From assembly GCA_964034945.1 (NCBI GenBank), contig OZ035963.1:45581332-45645331 (forward strand): a DNA stretch of 64,000 bases, given 5' to 3'. The position numbers were made by a program, and so were the translations under genes. This stretch comes from Chrysopilus asiliformis. Taxonomy: Eukaryota; Arthropoda; Insecta; Diptera; Rhagionidae. How positions within the stretch are numbered: position 1 is the first letter of the stretch; each line of letters opens with the position of its first letter. Shown in pieces: positions 46,560 through 57,745 of the stretch. Under the pieces are notes generated by a model. It worked only from the letters and a program-made list of their open reading frames with translations, made no database searches and was not told the origin of the DNA.

Positions 46560-49005
46560 AGCGAAAATTATCTGCTCGCTCTATTCGCACGATTGAGATA
46601 ATTATTATCGAACGCGTCCACAGTCTATAGGCATTACGAAACTCAAGGTTGCGAGACAATACCACAACAATGTCAAGTAAAAGAAAAATAAAAACATTTT
46701 AAACAATCTGTATAAAAGGATCATCTCCTGTACTTCACATGAAAACAGTAATCTCTCCGGTAACTTTACACGAGTCTAAAGTAATGGAAAAGTGGTAAAA
46801 AAAAACTTTTCCTTTCCGTTTGGGAATTTTATTGACGAGAAAGCAGACAAACTTCTTTTCGAAAGAATACAACAAGTGCTAATCCTTTCTTGCCAAAGTG
46901 TGTTATCATTGCGGTACGTGCGGTAGGCTGGCTACACGTAACTTGTTCTGTATAACCAGTACGCTTTCCTATTAGCAAAAAAAAGTCTCAATGATTCTTT
47001 ATCAAGAAAAATTTTCCCAGCTACTCAGATTTTACATCTCCTTGTACACCACTTGTTCATCCGTTTATTTTGTTCCATGGAAGAGTCCTTTATTAATATT
47101 TTCATCTCTATACTTTTCCAAAAAGGCAAATCCCGACTCTGGTGGGGTTCTTATGCTGGTGGAATATTGTGAACGACGTGCTATTATTCGAAAGTGCGAG
47201 TGCCATTTTCAGCCACAAATTTTAATTATTAAATTAAAATTACAATTTCGCCTGCTCAACTCCTGTTTATGACGTTTAACATACTTTGTGTCTCCATGTT
47301 GGCAACCTGAAAATTCATTGACATATTATATGCATATTACGGAGGGCGTTGACGCCAGGGAGTGAAAGAATAGCCCATTATGTTAAGCTATTTCATATGC
47401 AAAATTTTATTTGAAACAGGTTGGATCTGGATTAGCAATTTTAGGAATTGGGACCAAGGCTTCCCTGAGGCTTTAAAAAAACGCATTACTTAATCGAGCT
47501 GTGTTTGACAGAATATGTATGCTATATTGGGTATGTTGTAGCCCACCTAATTCGTGAGATAAAAGAATACTACTTGTGCTTTGAAAATATAGAAGTTTTA
47601 AATATGTACAAGATAAGTTACAAAAGGACTATCATAAAACATCTGATTTGACACGATCACAAAGAATCATTTAAATCGGGTTTGCAGAAGGATGTATGAA
47701 AATCATTTTTCTTGTGATCAATATTAAGATTATGTGGTTATGTCACCAAAATAATGACAATAAATTGGAAATTGAAGAATCTCTTTCATATTCGAATCAT
47801 AGTAAGCCATATCTTAGTAGTAATCTATAAATCAACGCACCAAAAATCATAAGCATAGTTAAAATCTAATAAAGGCAAAAAAAATGGTTTAGATGAGTCG
47901 GATTTTAATCAAATAGAATCGACGGAAAACAATATTATGACATTATACATCACTTTAATAAATTAATTTAAAAAAATTATAGTTGACAGTGTATAATCTT
48001 AAATTTCTGATTTAATTTTTCGAAAAAAAATCTGTTTTTCCACCCTTTGGTACATAATAAATCGAAACAACCTAACTGAAATTCATGTTTTAGACTATCT
48101 ACTATATATTAAAGCAGGGAAAAAAACTCGTGCCCATTTTCATAGCTTTAACCCTTTAAAAATTTACTGGATACCAAGTCTCATATTCTTAACACTTTTG
48201 GAATTCAAAGTGACTTTGAAGGTAAAAATGGTGGACCTCTCTTTAACCTCACCTTGTTTAGGACTTGGTCTTACAAAAAAATTTCAAGCTCTTTACGATC
48301 TGGTATGATGGACTTATTTAATACCTTTAAAATATGTTACCTCGGAGTATATTACGCCTTCGGTATTTTATTTATGCAGACATGACCCGTTTGATACCCG
48401 CCCTCCGTCACAACCTTTTTATAAGAATTTCAGGTTCGAAGGGGTTTAAGAGGATTTCTCAGGTGATGTATTTACATCAGTTTATCAGTAAGCTGGTGAA
48501 GATATAAACCGTTTATATTCGTATATATCTACAAATATAAGAAAAACCAGTAGGCACAACACAGATGAGCCAAAATTTAAGCAGGCGAAATGAATTCTCG
48601 CAATTTGAAATGTATTAGATTACAGCGGCGTTATTATAAAAGGGGCGTCTTTCCCTATAATAAATATATCACTAAGTTGCTCCTGTAATTATTATCATCA
48701 TTTTGCCTCACTACGGTACTTAAAAAGTATATTTTGTATTTTATATAAATATTCAGTTGAATTTTTGGTTGAAAATTTTTCATATTAATTGCTTCATTTA
48801 GTTTTTATTATTCCGCTTTCTGGTGCACGCTTCTACTGTTACACATATGAGTATTTTTAATGAGCAATTATAGATAAAATACATTTTTTAGTGTGTATTA
48901 CATGGTATCATGAATGTAGAATAGGAGGATATCTATTCCTGAACTATGGCCTATTGCGTAGTTAAAACAATAGGGAATTCATGGAAATGCCGCGTAAACT
49001 GCTTA
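46560..49005. other. No recognisable feature
   Basis: About 2.4 kb, AT-rich. A tctactatatattaaag string at 48098 resembles a Helitron 5' end, but no matching 3' end follows. Confidence 0.35.
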
Positions 49006-49010
49006 AAACT

Positions 49011-49173
49011 GTGTACACTTACAAGAAAATCTTCGCATATACTTGAGGGTCGCATACAAGATTTTCCAAACAATTTTTATAGTTCATTTACAAGGTGGTA
49101 CTATGAAAATTTGTTTGGAAAATCTTGTATGCGACCCTCAAAGTATATGCGAAGATTTTTTTTAAGTGTACAC
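49011..49173. repeat. 163-bp palindrome
   Basis: gtgtacacttacaagaaaat, then cttcgcatatacttgagggt and cgcatacaagattttcc, match the complement of the right arm (about 49108-49173) with few differences. Loop about 30 bases. No target duplication seen. Confidence 0.85.
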
Positions 49174-49620
49174 AACCTTGTAAAATTACACAAATGTCAA
49201 ATACGGAGACTTTAATAAATTGTGAAATTCATCTGCAATATTAAAGAATTTCTTTTGTATCGTTTGTTCCCTAATTTCAATTAACTTTAATTCTTCATCG
49301 ATTGCATTTTCAACTTCAAATTTTGTTTACACCGATGTACAGCATTTACACCGATGCACAAAAGAGATGAATACCCTTACTTATAGTCGCGCGACTCGTC
49401 GTACTGCGGCAAATCTGCCACTGCGGACTGTTTTGGTATTATGGTAGTCCGCCAGACCTGTTTTTGAAGCAATTTCAAGTCCGCATCTATTTGGCTGCAA
49501 ACTCACCTTTTCCAGTGACATTTTGAGGTTATGAGTAAAAGAGACTGTGCAAGAAAATGATTTTTTCTTATTTATATATTTATAATTAACATTTTTTTTT
49601 ATATATATGTAGATAAGGCA

Positions 49621-49749
49621 ATGAAGCAAACAACTCAAAGACAATTCAAAACTCTGATCGAGGAGATGGACAAGGTCCCCGAGATCACCAGTGGGTTCAC
49701 GGCAGGGAAAACAAAACAGGAGGTGAAAGATTTCTGGGAGCATCTCTAA
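49621..49749 (+). pseudogene. Zeste-type Myb/SANT domain fragment
   Basis: Forty-two codons from ATG 49621 read MKQTTQRQFKTLIEEMDKVP, EITSGF, TAGKTKQEVKDFWEHL and a stop. The pattern QF..L...M...P....G and ....(V/A)..FW..L fits the first two helices of the regulatory-protein-zeste Myb/SANT domain, common in Harbinger-associated DNA-binding proteins. The third helix is missing, so it is partial or spliced. The overlapping 191-codon minus-strand frame is a shadow of this region. Confidence 0.6.
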
Positions 49750-50052
49750 TTGATTTATAATTTTCATGTCAGTGTTGTTATTATCATTAAAGAAAAAAAG
49801 TGCTACACTTGGAAACATTGCTATATTTTTGAAAAATAAATAAAATCTTTGACGACTGAAGCGAATCTTTCTCACGTTTGACAGTTCAACGCGAACCAAC
49901 GCATATGATCGCAGCGAGTCTAGTCCGCAAACGGCATGCGGACTTACATAATACACTCTAAACGTAAATATTCTTCACCGCTGAATATATTTTGCGCATG
50001 ATGTGATGTAAATTTACGCACAAAGTGTAAAAGTTTCTAGAGTTCGTAGTAG

Positions 50053-50205
50053 TTTACGTAAACCGACGACAGGAATGCATAAAACAAAATATTTTGACTT
50101 TTTGCTGTAGAATTTCTTTTTTTTTTGGTATATTTAAACAGTTTTGCGTAAATTTACGAGAGGAATGCGGAAAACCAAACATTACGACTTTTGGCGTATT
50201 TTTAC
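50053..50205 (+). repeat. Direct repeat, about 91-bp period
   Basis: gacaggaatgcataaaacaa, then tattttgactttttgctgta, is repeated as gagaggaatgcggaaaacca, then cattacgacttttggcgta. Diverged duplication of unknown origin. Confidence 0.6.
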
Positions 50206-50305
50206 TAACTGAAACGCAATTTGACAATGATATTTACCTCATTACAAGACTGGTCGAGGGTACGTGGAATGTTTTTTATCATTAAAAAAATGGCTGTGCT
50301 CTAAA

Positions 50306-50645
50306 TCTATGTGAAAATTATACTAATAAAATAAAAATTTGTTGGTGTCTGTCTGTCTGACTGTTCCTCTTCCACGTAAAAACGGCCGAACCGATTGGCC
50401 TGAAATTTGGCACAGATGTTCCATCTCTAACATATCCCCATTTAAAAGTAGACCGTGTGGTGGGGGAGTAAAATGAATCACAATGCGAATGCTAGAATTT
50501 ATTGTCTTTTTGTTTATTTTTGAAAACTATTTTCCGAAGAGAAAAAACTTTAAAGAAAAGCACACAGGCTATCTAATTTATTACCAACTGAATTTTGTTT
50601 TCCTACTCACGTGTTTAGCCGGACGAAGCCGGGTCCAAATTCTAG
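50306..50645 (+). mobile_element. Non-autonomous Helitron-like element
   Basis: Starts TC after A (tctatgtgaaaattatacta, then ataaaat) and ends ctag before T (50642-50645). A short ccgg..ccgg hairpin (gccggacgaagccggg) lies just upstream. This is the Helitron rule of insertion between A and T without duplication. The start also carries the (gtct)n and ccgaaccgattggcctgaaa words seen in insect Helitron families. The length of 340 bp excludes a Rep/helicase gene. Confidence 0.6.
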
Positions 50646-50893
50646 TAGAAAATAATAAGAATTTTTCGATCCTAAAAACTCAATTTTATCCGCAAAATTT
50701 TATATTTGAACCCAGTTTGCAATGCAATTTAAAAAAAAAAAATAAGACCCGGTTTATGCGTTATATTTAATATTAAACTCCAAATTTGTGTAAAACTAAA
50801 GGTAGAAATACACGACGAGAGACTTTGGTCTCTGGTCTCCAGGGTACAAAAGGCAAAAATCTCCAAAGTGTATACACGATCACAGACATTTAA

Positions 50894-51450
50894 TGGTTCA
50901 ACCACAATTGGGGCGGCAAGCGGCAGCGGCGACGGCGGGCGGCATGGCGCCGCCACACATACCGCCGAGCCAGCTACAATGATAGCGGCACCGTCGGCAT
51001 ATGCTTCTGTCAACATTGAAACATCAAAACTTATTTAATTCGTCCGCTACTTCGCTCCATTTATTTTCCTTGATGTCTGTCTTTTTATATTGAGGATGGC
51101 CCAAATCGTAGAGCATTGGATTTCCTTTCACGAACTCAATTAATTTTTTCTCCGTTCTCGGCATCTTGCGAAATCAAAACGTCAAAAAACTGCATAGAAT
51201 GTGGCGCCGAATGTGGTGGTTGTCACAAAACAACGAAGAAAAATCGTCATAGAATGTGGCGCTGAATGTGGTGGTTTTCAGAAAACATTTTGGGCGGCGG
51301 CGGCAAGTTTGACTTTGATTCAAACTCGGCGGCGACGGAAAAAGTGCGCTGCCGTTGCCGCTGCATTGTAGCAGCTCTAGTTGCGCTACGTAAGTGCAAA
51401 AAAAATGCCGCCCGCCGCTGCCGCTTGCCGCCCCAATTGTGGTTGAACCA
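50894..51450 (-). mobile_element. Nested 557-bp GC-rich element, TAA duplication
   Basis: tggttcaaccacaattgggg and onward cggcaagcggcagcgg is an exact inverse of the right end. TAA borders both sides (50891-50893 and 51451-51453). Copy 1 retains the matching unoccupied site (acttaaat) near 41489, confirming insertion. Inside are a MADF fragment (51024-51164) and a duplicated aatgtggcgc.gaatgtggtg (63-bp period, about 51190 and 51254). Confidence 0.85.
51024..51164 (-). pseudogene. MADF domain fragment (46 aa)
   Basis: On the minus strand ATG at 51164 opens MPRTEKKLIEFVKGNPMLYD, then LGHPQYKKTDIKENKW and SEVADELNKF, stop at 51024-51026. KLIEFV (residues 7-12), P-x-LYD (16-20), YK (26-27) and the conserved Trp (36) define the first half of a MADF domain. 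The usual domain is about 80-90 residues, so the second half is absent by truncation or lies in another exon. MADF proteins bind DNA and accompany PIF/Harbinger transposases, which agrees with the TAA duplications. Confidence 0.75.
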
Positions 51451-51934
51451 TAAGTCTGGAGATCAAAAAATATATCTCCGGAGACGTTTACTAAAAAGTC
51501 TCTAAAAGCAATGTCTCTGGAGTGCATACACGACGCAGGTATCTCGTCTCCAAGCATAACAACAATATCACTAATCTAAAATATAAAATAAGTAAAAACA
51601 CTTTTTTTCTTTATAAAAACTGACCTTTAATCTCAAAACAACGAAACAAATTCTCGTTCCCACAAAACAATTTCCTGAAATGTCAAAATTCGTCTCCTGA
51701 GACCAAGAGATAGATATCAAAACGTTTTGAAGACCGGAGACGCATTAAAGAGACTCTCTCATTAGTAGCTACACGGCAAGAAACTTAAGTCTCCCAGAGA
51801 CCCTAGAGACTTGATACTTGGAGACAAATCTCCGGTCTCCGAAGTGTATACACAGGTCCCTTTCCCTTTGTATGCAGAGGCGAAATTTTTGGTCTAAGAG
51901 ACCAAAGTCTCTCGTCGTGTATTTCTACCTTAAG

Positions 51935-52530
51935 GAATATTATTCATAGCTTACATATTTTTCGTAGTTTTTGAAGAAATTTCTATACATAACGCAAATC
52001 CCAATAATACGGAAATCTAAGTTTTTTTTTACAATATTTGTTAAAAACATTTTAAATGTTGTGAGATAAAACTTTATTTCACAACATTTTACCATTCATG
52101 AAATGTGAATTGTAAACAAATCGACGGTTTCGGTCTATGCAGCTGCGAGTAATGCTTTATTTGTTGACATATTTTTCCCACAAGAACAAAACATTGATTA
52201 CTAAAGAAAACATAATACTGACCAGAGGTGGAAGTGGATTTAACTATCGAAACAGAACCTATCCGTTATGAAGTTGGGTCGGGGATTTTTTGATATTGGG
52301 TGATATGAATAACAAAAACAGATTTTGCTAAAACTGATGTTTTTTAACTAATGCAGACTGACTATAATACATAGTAGTTGTGTTCCTAGTAGTTGTGTTC
52401 CAAACGGAAGGGTACTTGTTTCGGTAGTTAAAAAACTATATATAAAACTTGTTGTAAAAACGAAGTATTAAATAAAAGTTAAGTGAATCATTGACTTCGG
52501 CGTTTAATTTGCATTCGGGGAAGAAATAAT
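51935..52530. other. No recognisable feature
   Basis: AT-rich spacer, with nothing supported. Confidence 0.35.
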
Positions 52531-52893
52531 CACCCTCATTCTGAATGGCGAATTACACGACAAAAGTCACGTCACGCAGATTTTGGTATTCTTATTGGCG
52601 AGTGGAGCGACAATCGGCAAATAGCGGCAGTTTGGCGTGACACGTGACGTTTCTGTCACCGCTAAATTCGAGGTGAGAGTACTCGTCCCGCTCAGTTAAA
52701 TACATTGGATGAAGAGAAAACGTAAATTAAATACATATTTGAACATTTATATTGCTCAGTATTCAGTTAGACAGAAATTACGGTATGGATTTAAATTGTC
52801 GATTCTCGCGACTATGAGAATAGCAAACTCGGCGTGACGTGACGTGACAATCGTCACGTCGAATGAAGTGACGCGCCATTCAGAATGAGGGTG
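52531..52893. mobile_element. 363-bp MITE
   Basis: caccctcattctgaatggcg is an exact inverse of 52874-52893. aat borders both ends, a possible duplication. Many cacgtcac/gtgacgtg words lie in both arms (gtgacgtgacgtgaca near 52833). No gene. Confidence 0.8.
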
Positions 52894-52924
52894 AATACAA
52901 CGGGGAAAATGGATCGTATAACAA

Positions 52925-53068
52925 GCAAAAGAGAGAGGGACGGAGGGAGGAAGGAAGGAAGAGAAAGCCAGGAAGGAGGGAGGCAGGGAGGGAGGCAGGG
53001 AGGGAGGCAGAAAGAGAGACAGGCAGAGAGAGAGAGGGAGAGAGAGAAAGAGAGAAAGAGAGACAGGC

Positions 53069-53101
<33 letters not shown>

Positions 53102-53102
53102 C

Positions 53103-53151
<49 letters not shown>

Positions 53152-53165
53152 AGGAGAGAGAGACA
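52925..53165 (+). repeat. Polypurine tract, (GA)n and (GGA)n
   Basis: About 240 bases almost entirely A and G on the plus strand: gaggga and ggaagg, then agagagacaggcag units and long (ga)n. Frames on either strand are Ser/Leu-rich or Arg/Glu-rich artefacts. Such tracts can form triplex DNA. Confidence 0.95.
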
Positions 53166-53169
53166 CTGA

Positions 53170-56100
53170 GAAAGATACAGTCTAAATGTTGTGACAAAAA
53201 TTTCTATGTCAACTTCTATCAAAAAGCATCAACCGATTTTCTGTTGAAAAATTCAATATAAATTGGTTCCTATTGGATTTTGATGTAGATATTTTGGTAA
53301 ATATCCGCCGTTTAGTCCGCCGTTTAGTCCGCCGTCACACTACCACACACCTCTTGTGACGCATTTACTCAACAGTCCCGTTGTGAGAATAAAGTTATGA
53401 TTTCACTAAATTTTATATGTAGCATCTGCTTTAACGATTTGTTACTGCGCAAACCTAAATTTCATAGCAAATACTCATACCATAATCCAACGTATAGTTC
53501 AATAAAAATTTGATTTCCCAAATGTCTTAAGCAAAGAAGTTTCTAAAAACGGTAATATTCGCCAGTTCCATTTGAAATCCCTTCAAAGTAAAAGTAAATG
53601 GCTTTATTTATTTTTTTTTGTCTGACGTAGAAAAAAAATGTTCTTGATTCAAGTATAGGGATAAGTAACTAGTCTTGTGAAAAATACTAATAAATCCACT
53701 CCTAAATTCTTCATTGGTTTACATTTCAGTAAAAAGCTCATCATGTGGAATTCAACTGTTATAGTGAAATCTTCTCTTTGACATGTCTTTGCCGACCAAC
53801 AAAGAATTATTTATTAATATTCTTCAGTGGCAGAAATATTTCCAGGATTTTAAATCCTTCTGTAACATTTGTTAGAGTTGAAGAAAACTTGAAGTAAACT
53901 TTTTCGTCGCTCTACGTCGCCCTCGCGTTGTCTTTCCACATTCCATCAAACAACATTTCGTTACGGAAGACATTATTGCATAACATGTTTCCATGTTTTC
54001 TTTTTTTTCTATGTCTACACCCCTGCATACAAAAAACAATACAAACAACACCAATAAATTTAACCAAAAAATGCTCATCCAATTTTGGTTATCCGCAAAA
54101 GAATTGAAGAAATCCCAGATGCCAAATGGGGGTTTGTATCTAAACTTCTAAAGGATTCCAGAACATTGTTGGCTTATCCTCTTCTTTACGAAGAAAAGTT
54201 AGCCGGATGTACATGTGAATACAGTATATAAAAAAATGAAATCTGAACCTAAAGGAATCATAAAAAATGATAGCGACCCACGCACAAACACAGACAACAA
54301 TTGTTCTGTCTATTAAAGGGTACTTCACCAACTAGAATATCGAGGGTCGTCGACGAAACCTGGGTTAAAATATAAACCCTTACTTTCAACCGACAAAAAA
54401 ATGGAAATAAAAAATTCCTATTCGGATATTTGACTATTTTCGATTCGTACAGTGATAACATGTACTTATCTGAAGGATATCATCCCGAGTGACAAAATAA
54501 ACTTTGGTTTTAGAAGTTGTCTACCAAACATGAGAGGATGAGACCGGATCCTTTTTTGGTCGTCCATCAGTCAGTCAAGGAGACGTTTGCCAAAGAAGCT
54601 CATACTGTTACTCGAGTAGATTTCCCCAAGATATTACAGTCTGTGTGTGTTTGTCTAGCGGAAGGTCACGTCTAGACGTCAACCTAAGCAAAAATGTCCT
54701 AGTGTCGTGGAATGATGATGAGATGCGATATATTCTGCCTTAGTATAATGTACAATGCCATTCAGACCGACACCTCAAAACCGTCTTCTATTTGATCTTT
54801 TCCTCGCTTGCATCCTTGAAATAACCTTTTCTCATTCGCTTATGTATCATCCTGTTTAGTGTAAAGAAAAAAAAAATGCTCGCGCAAGTAGCAAAATCGT
54901 TATTTTATGCTTTTTAGACATCCAAAAAAATCCCATTTTTTCTGTCTTTTTCGATGTAGTGTCAGGTAACATAATTCGGACAGCTCCTTTTTTTACTCCC
55001 CACATATGAGTAAATAAAAACGTCATACCGAAAAACTTTGTAGAACAAAGTGTTTAAGTAAAATTGTACACGACTTTTCCCCACTTTCAAATTGAAAATT
55101 CCGTTAGATTGCATTTCCAGCAAAAGTTTGATCTTAGCGAGGACGTACACGTTTCAATTTTCAGTCTTCAGCCTCACCAAATTGTAGGAAAGAAACGAGT
55201 GCGGCAAGAGGAGAAAAGTCGCCACTCGAAAAGTGTTCTTCTCGTCTTATTTTGCACACACAAACGAAGTCGCTCGTGTAGCATGTCAGCATGCATGTGT
55301 GCGTAATTTAATAGAATCAGTCGGTGCTTAGCCACCGACTCGTAAACATATCCCAAATAAACAAAAATTGAATGCAAATAGTGAAATACCAATTGCAGGT
55401 AGTTTTATTTTTCAGATAGGTAGGTAAATAACAAATTACCAGTCCTTATTCTTCGATTGTTGGCAGTTTCTATTGTGGCAATTGATGCTGCCTCGGTGCT
55501 AGCTAGAAAGGGAATGAGCTGGAAATACAACACATATATGAGAACCACACACACATGAGCGATCGCTTGTTGTAAACAAGTTTTTCCTACTAAAGAGTGA
55601 AGAAGCGTGTACGTCGGAAAGGCATTTTGAGGAATAAAAGTCGCCGCGACGGGAAGACAAATGTACGTCGACACAAATAGAGGCACGGAGTTTCCAAGTT
55701 ACAGTAGGGTGCTTTTTATGATTAATTTGTGGCAGTATATTTTGCTCGAAAGGAAAGTTTTGTATGATACCAATGCAATTCGTGTTCGGTTGCGGTGTTC
55801 GATTTGATTTGATTTCCAATTCGAGATACCTGAGTCTTCATAATTCTCTATAGAATGGAGGTTTCTTTCCCTTTAAGTATTCTGTAGTCCGGTTTGTTTG
55901 CAATTTTATAATCCGAATTAAATGTAAGATGGGAAATTCTGCCTCAGAGTATTGCACCAGAGTATTAGTAAAAAGGGTATTATCTAATTTTTGCTCACAA
56001 AATGTTTTGATGCAAATTAATGGCTCTTTGCAAATTAATGCGGCTGCTGCTAGGTCAACAATGGTTTGCATTAGCTAAAAAACATCAGTTTTAGCAAAAG

Positions 56101-56567
56101 CCATTTTTTTATTCACATCACCCAATGTATTTTTTTCTTTAAAAGAAAATTGAATTCCCATCTTTAAATTGTTAGTTTAATTTTAATCTTACACTCAGAA
56201 AAATTTCGTTCATCAGATCTATAAAAATACTTTATTACTTTTAATTCGTTCTCTTTTTTATTGAAACTAGAAAAAACCGCATAAAATACAAGAAAAATAA
56301 TTTTGTTTATGAAAAACTTTTTAAGAAAATGTATTTTGTAATCTTTATACCGATTTAATAAAAAAAATAAATATAAATTTAAAGGCTTTATGCTAGAATA
56401 AACATTGATTTTATAAAATTATATAAGACTGGTGAAAAAATTTCCCTTCGTGATACAATTCGCACAACCAAAAATATTTAATGGTTATTATATATACTTT
56501 AGAATGGGTACTTGCAGTAATAGATGTTTCAGGACTTAGAACATGTGGCTGGAAGCAAAATAAACTG
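53170..56567. other. Mostly featureless
   Basis: A 15-bp triplet repeat (ccgccgtttagt) sits at 53307-53337. A small minus-strand frame is listed separately at 53872-54078. A tacactcagaaaaatttcg string at 56191 looks like one end of the TA MITE family. Nothing else is supported. Confidence 0.35.
53872..54078 (-). CDS. Speculative small cysteine-containing peptide
   Basis: The 68-codon frame starts MSIFWLNLLVLFVLFFVCRG, shaped like a signal peptide. It is followed by ETCYAIMSSVTKCCLMECGK, with cysteines at C-x10-CC-x3-C, and a basic RGRRR site. That could be a small secreted peptide. However, the hydrophobic start is T-rich and ends in tatgcag, which is equally a good 3' splice site, so the first part may be intron. 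I know of no homologue. Low confidence. Confidence 0.15.
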   Translation of the reverse strand: MSIFWLNLLVLFVLFFVCRGVDIEKKENMETCYAIMSSVTKCCLMECGKTTRGRRRATKKFTSSFLQL

Positions 56568-56895
56568 TAACAGCCGGTTTCACAGTGGGAGCTTAAGCTT
56601 CGGCTTTGTTAAACTTATCCTGGTAGCTTAAGCTTTCGCTCACACAAGTGCTGTTTCACAGTTAAATTTTGTGTGTCGATTAACAAAACTCAGTTTAGTG
56701 AATTTAATAGGCCACTGTGTATTTCTGTCATCAAAGTAAACAATATTTAGCTCCGTAAAATTTTTATTTTACGGAGCTAAATATTCATCATTTTAACACC
56801 GTTTTGACCTCAATTTTGAATTAACTCCGAAAAGGAGTCAAAAATTCACTCCAACTCCTTTTGGGAGTTATTTTCATTGTAAAGGGTGTTCACGT

Positions 56896-56995
56896 TTAGA
56901 AGAGGCTTACCAATTGGCTTCAACAGCCTATTGATAAGGCAAATGATTCGAGAGGTCCCGGGTTCGAGTCTCGGAAGAGACATGCAAGAAAAGTT
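56896..56995 (+). repeat. tRNA-like unit in left foldback arm
   Basis: cagcctattgataaggc (A-box-like), then cgagaggtcccgggttcgag and tctcgg, with gggttcgagtct as a good B box. The mirrored copy lies on the minus strand at about 57648-57745. Possibly a SINE head duplicated head-to-head. Confidence 0.5.
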
Positions 56996-57647
56996 GTTAA
57001 CAGTCACAATATCAACTTTGAAAACTTGCAAAAAAAGAGAATTTGTGAGGTTTTTTTTTTGGGCAATTTTTCGGTGTTAAACCAACTTATTAGGTTTAAC
57101 ACCGAAAAATTGTTAAAAATTAACACCCATAGGGAATTGTTGTGAACTCCGTAGCCCGGAGTTCGATTTTCTCCGATAGGTGATGGACCCTCAAACTCCC
57201 TTTCGGTGCGTACTTGACTCCATTTTTTCGAGAGTGTTCGTGTGCTGCAACCGAGAAGATTCCATAGCAGAAGAAGCTTTCAGAATTTTATACTCGTTTT
57301 AGAATGAGTAAGCAGTTTGCGTTTACAATATAAAACTAGATAAGGTCTCAAATAGAAAACACAACAACATGGTACACTGTCGAAAAACCCGAGTCAATCA
57401 CGCACTGAAACGGAGTTTGAGGAAGTCCATCACCTATCGGAGAAAATCGAACTCCGGGCTACGGAGTTCACAACAATTCCCTGTGGGTGTTAATTTTTAA
57501 CAATTTTTCGGTGTTAAACCAACTTATTAGATGGCCCAAAAAAAAACCTCGCAAATTCCCTTTTTTTGCAAGCATTTGAGATGTTTTGAGAGTTTATTTT
57601 TTCGTGTTTTCCAAAGTTAATATTGACTTGTTAACAACTTTTCTTGC

Positions 57648-57745
57648 ATGTCTCTGCCGGGACTCGAACACGGGACCTCTCGAATTGTAAACCATTTGCC
57701 TTCCCAATAGGCTGTTGAAGCCAATTGGCAAGCCTCTTCTAAACG
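57648..57745 (-). repeat. tRNA-like unit in right foldback arm
   Basis: The minus strand reads cagcctattgggaaggc, then gaggtcccgtgttcgagtcc. This copy keeps the A box better (ttggg rather than ttgat), while its B box has gtgttcgagtcc. Confidence 0.5.

Larger units (their letters stand above)
50800..51930 (-). mobile_element. Harbinger-like element, copy 2 (TAA duplication)
   Basis: The ends aggtagaaatacacgacgag are inverted at 51898-51930 with agactttggtctc. TAA flanks both sides (50797-50799 and 51931-51933). It is inverted relative to copy 1 (40228-41578) and matches it over the terminal and subterminal regions (aaatttcgcctctgcataca). A second element is nested at 50894-51450. The segment equivalent to the MADF start of copy 1 is deleted. 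Confidence 0.9.

Noticed and set aside
48098..48500. Helitron beginning tctactatatattaaag
   Set aside because: Start motif only; no hairpin plus CTAG-T end could be found within reach.
49381..49956. 191-codon minus-strand open frame, the longest in the window
   Set aside because: Low-complexity composition (KKNVNYKYINKKK, FFFNDNNNT) and no domain. The opposite strand has a recognisable Myb/SANT fragment, so the long frame is a shadow.
52756..53222. Ser/Leu-rich and Arg/Glu-rich frames of 94-136 codons
   Set aside because: Direct translation of the polypurine microsatellite.
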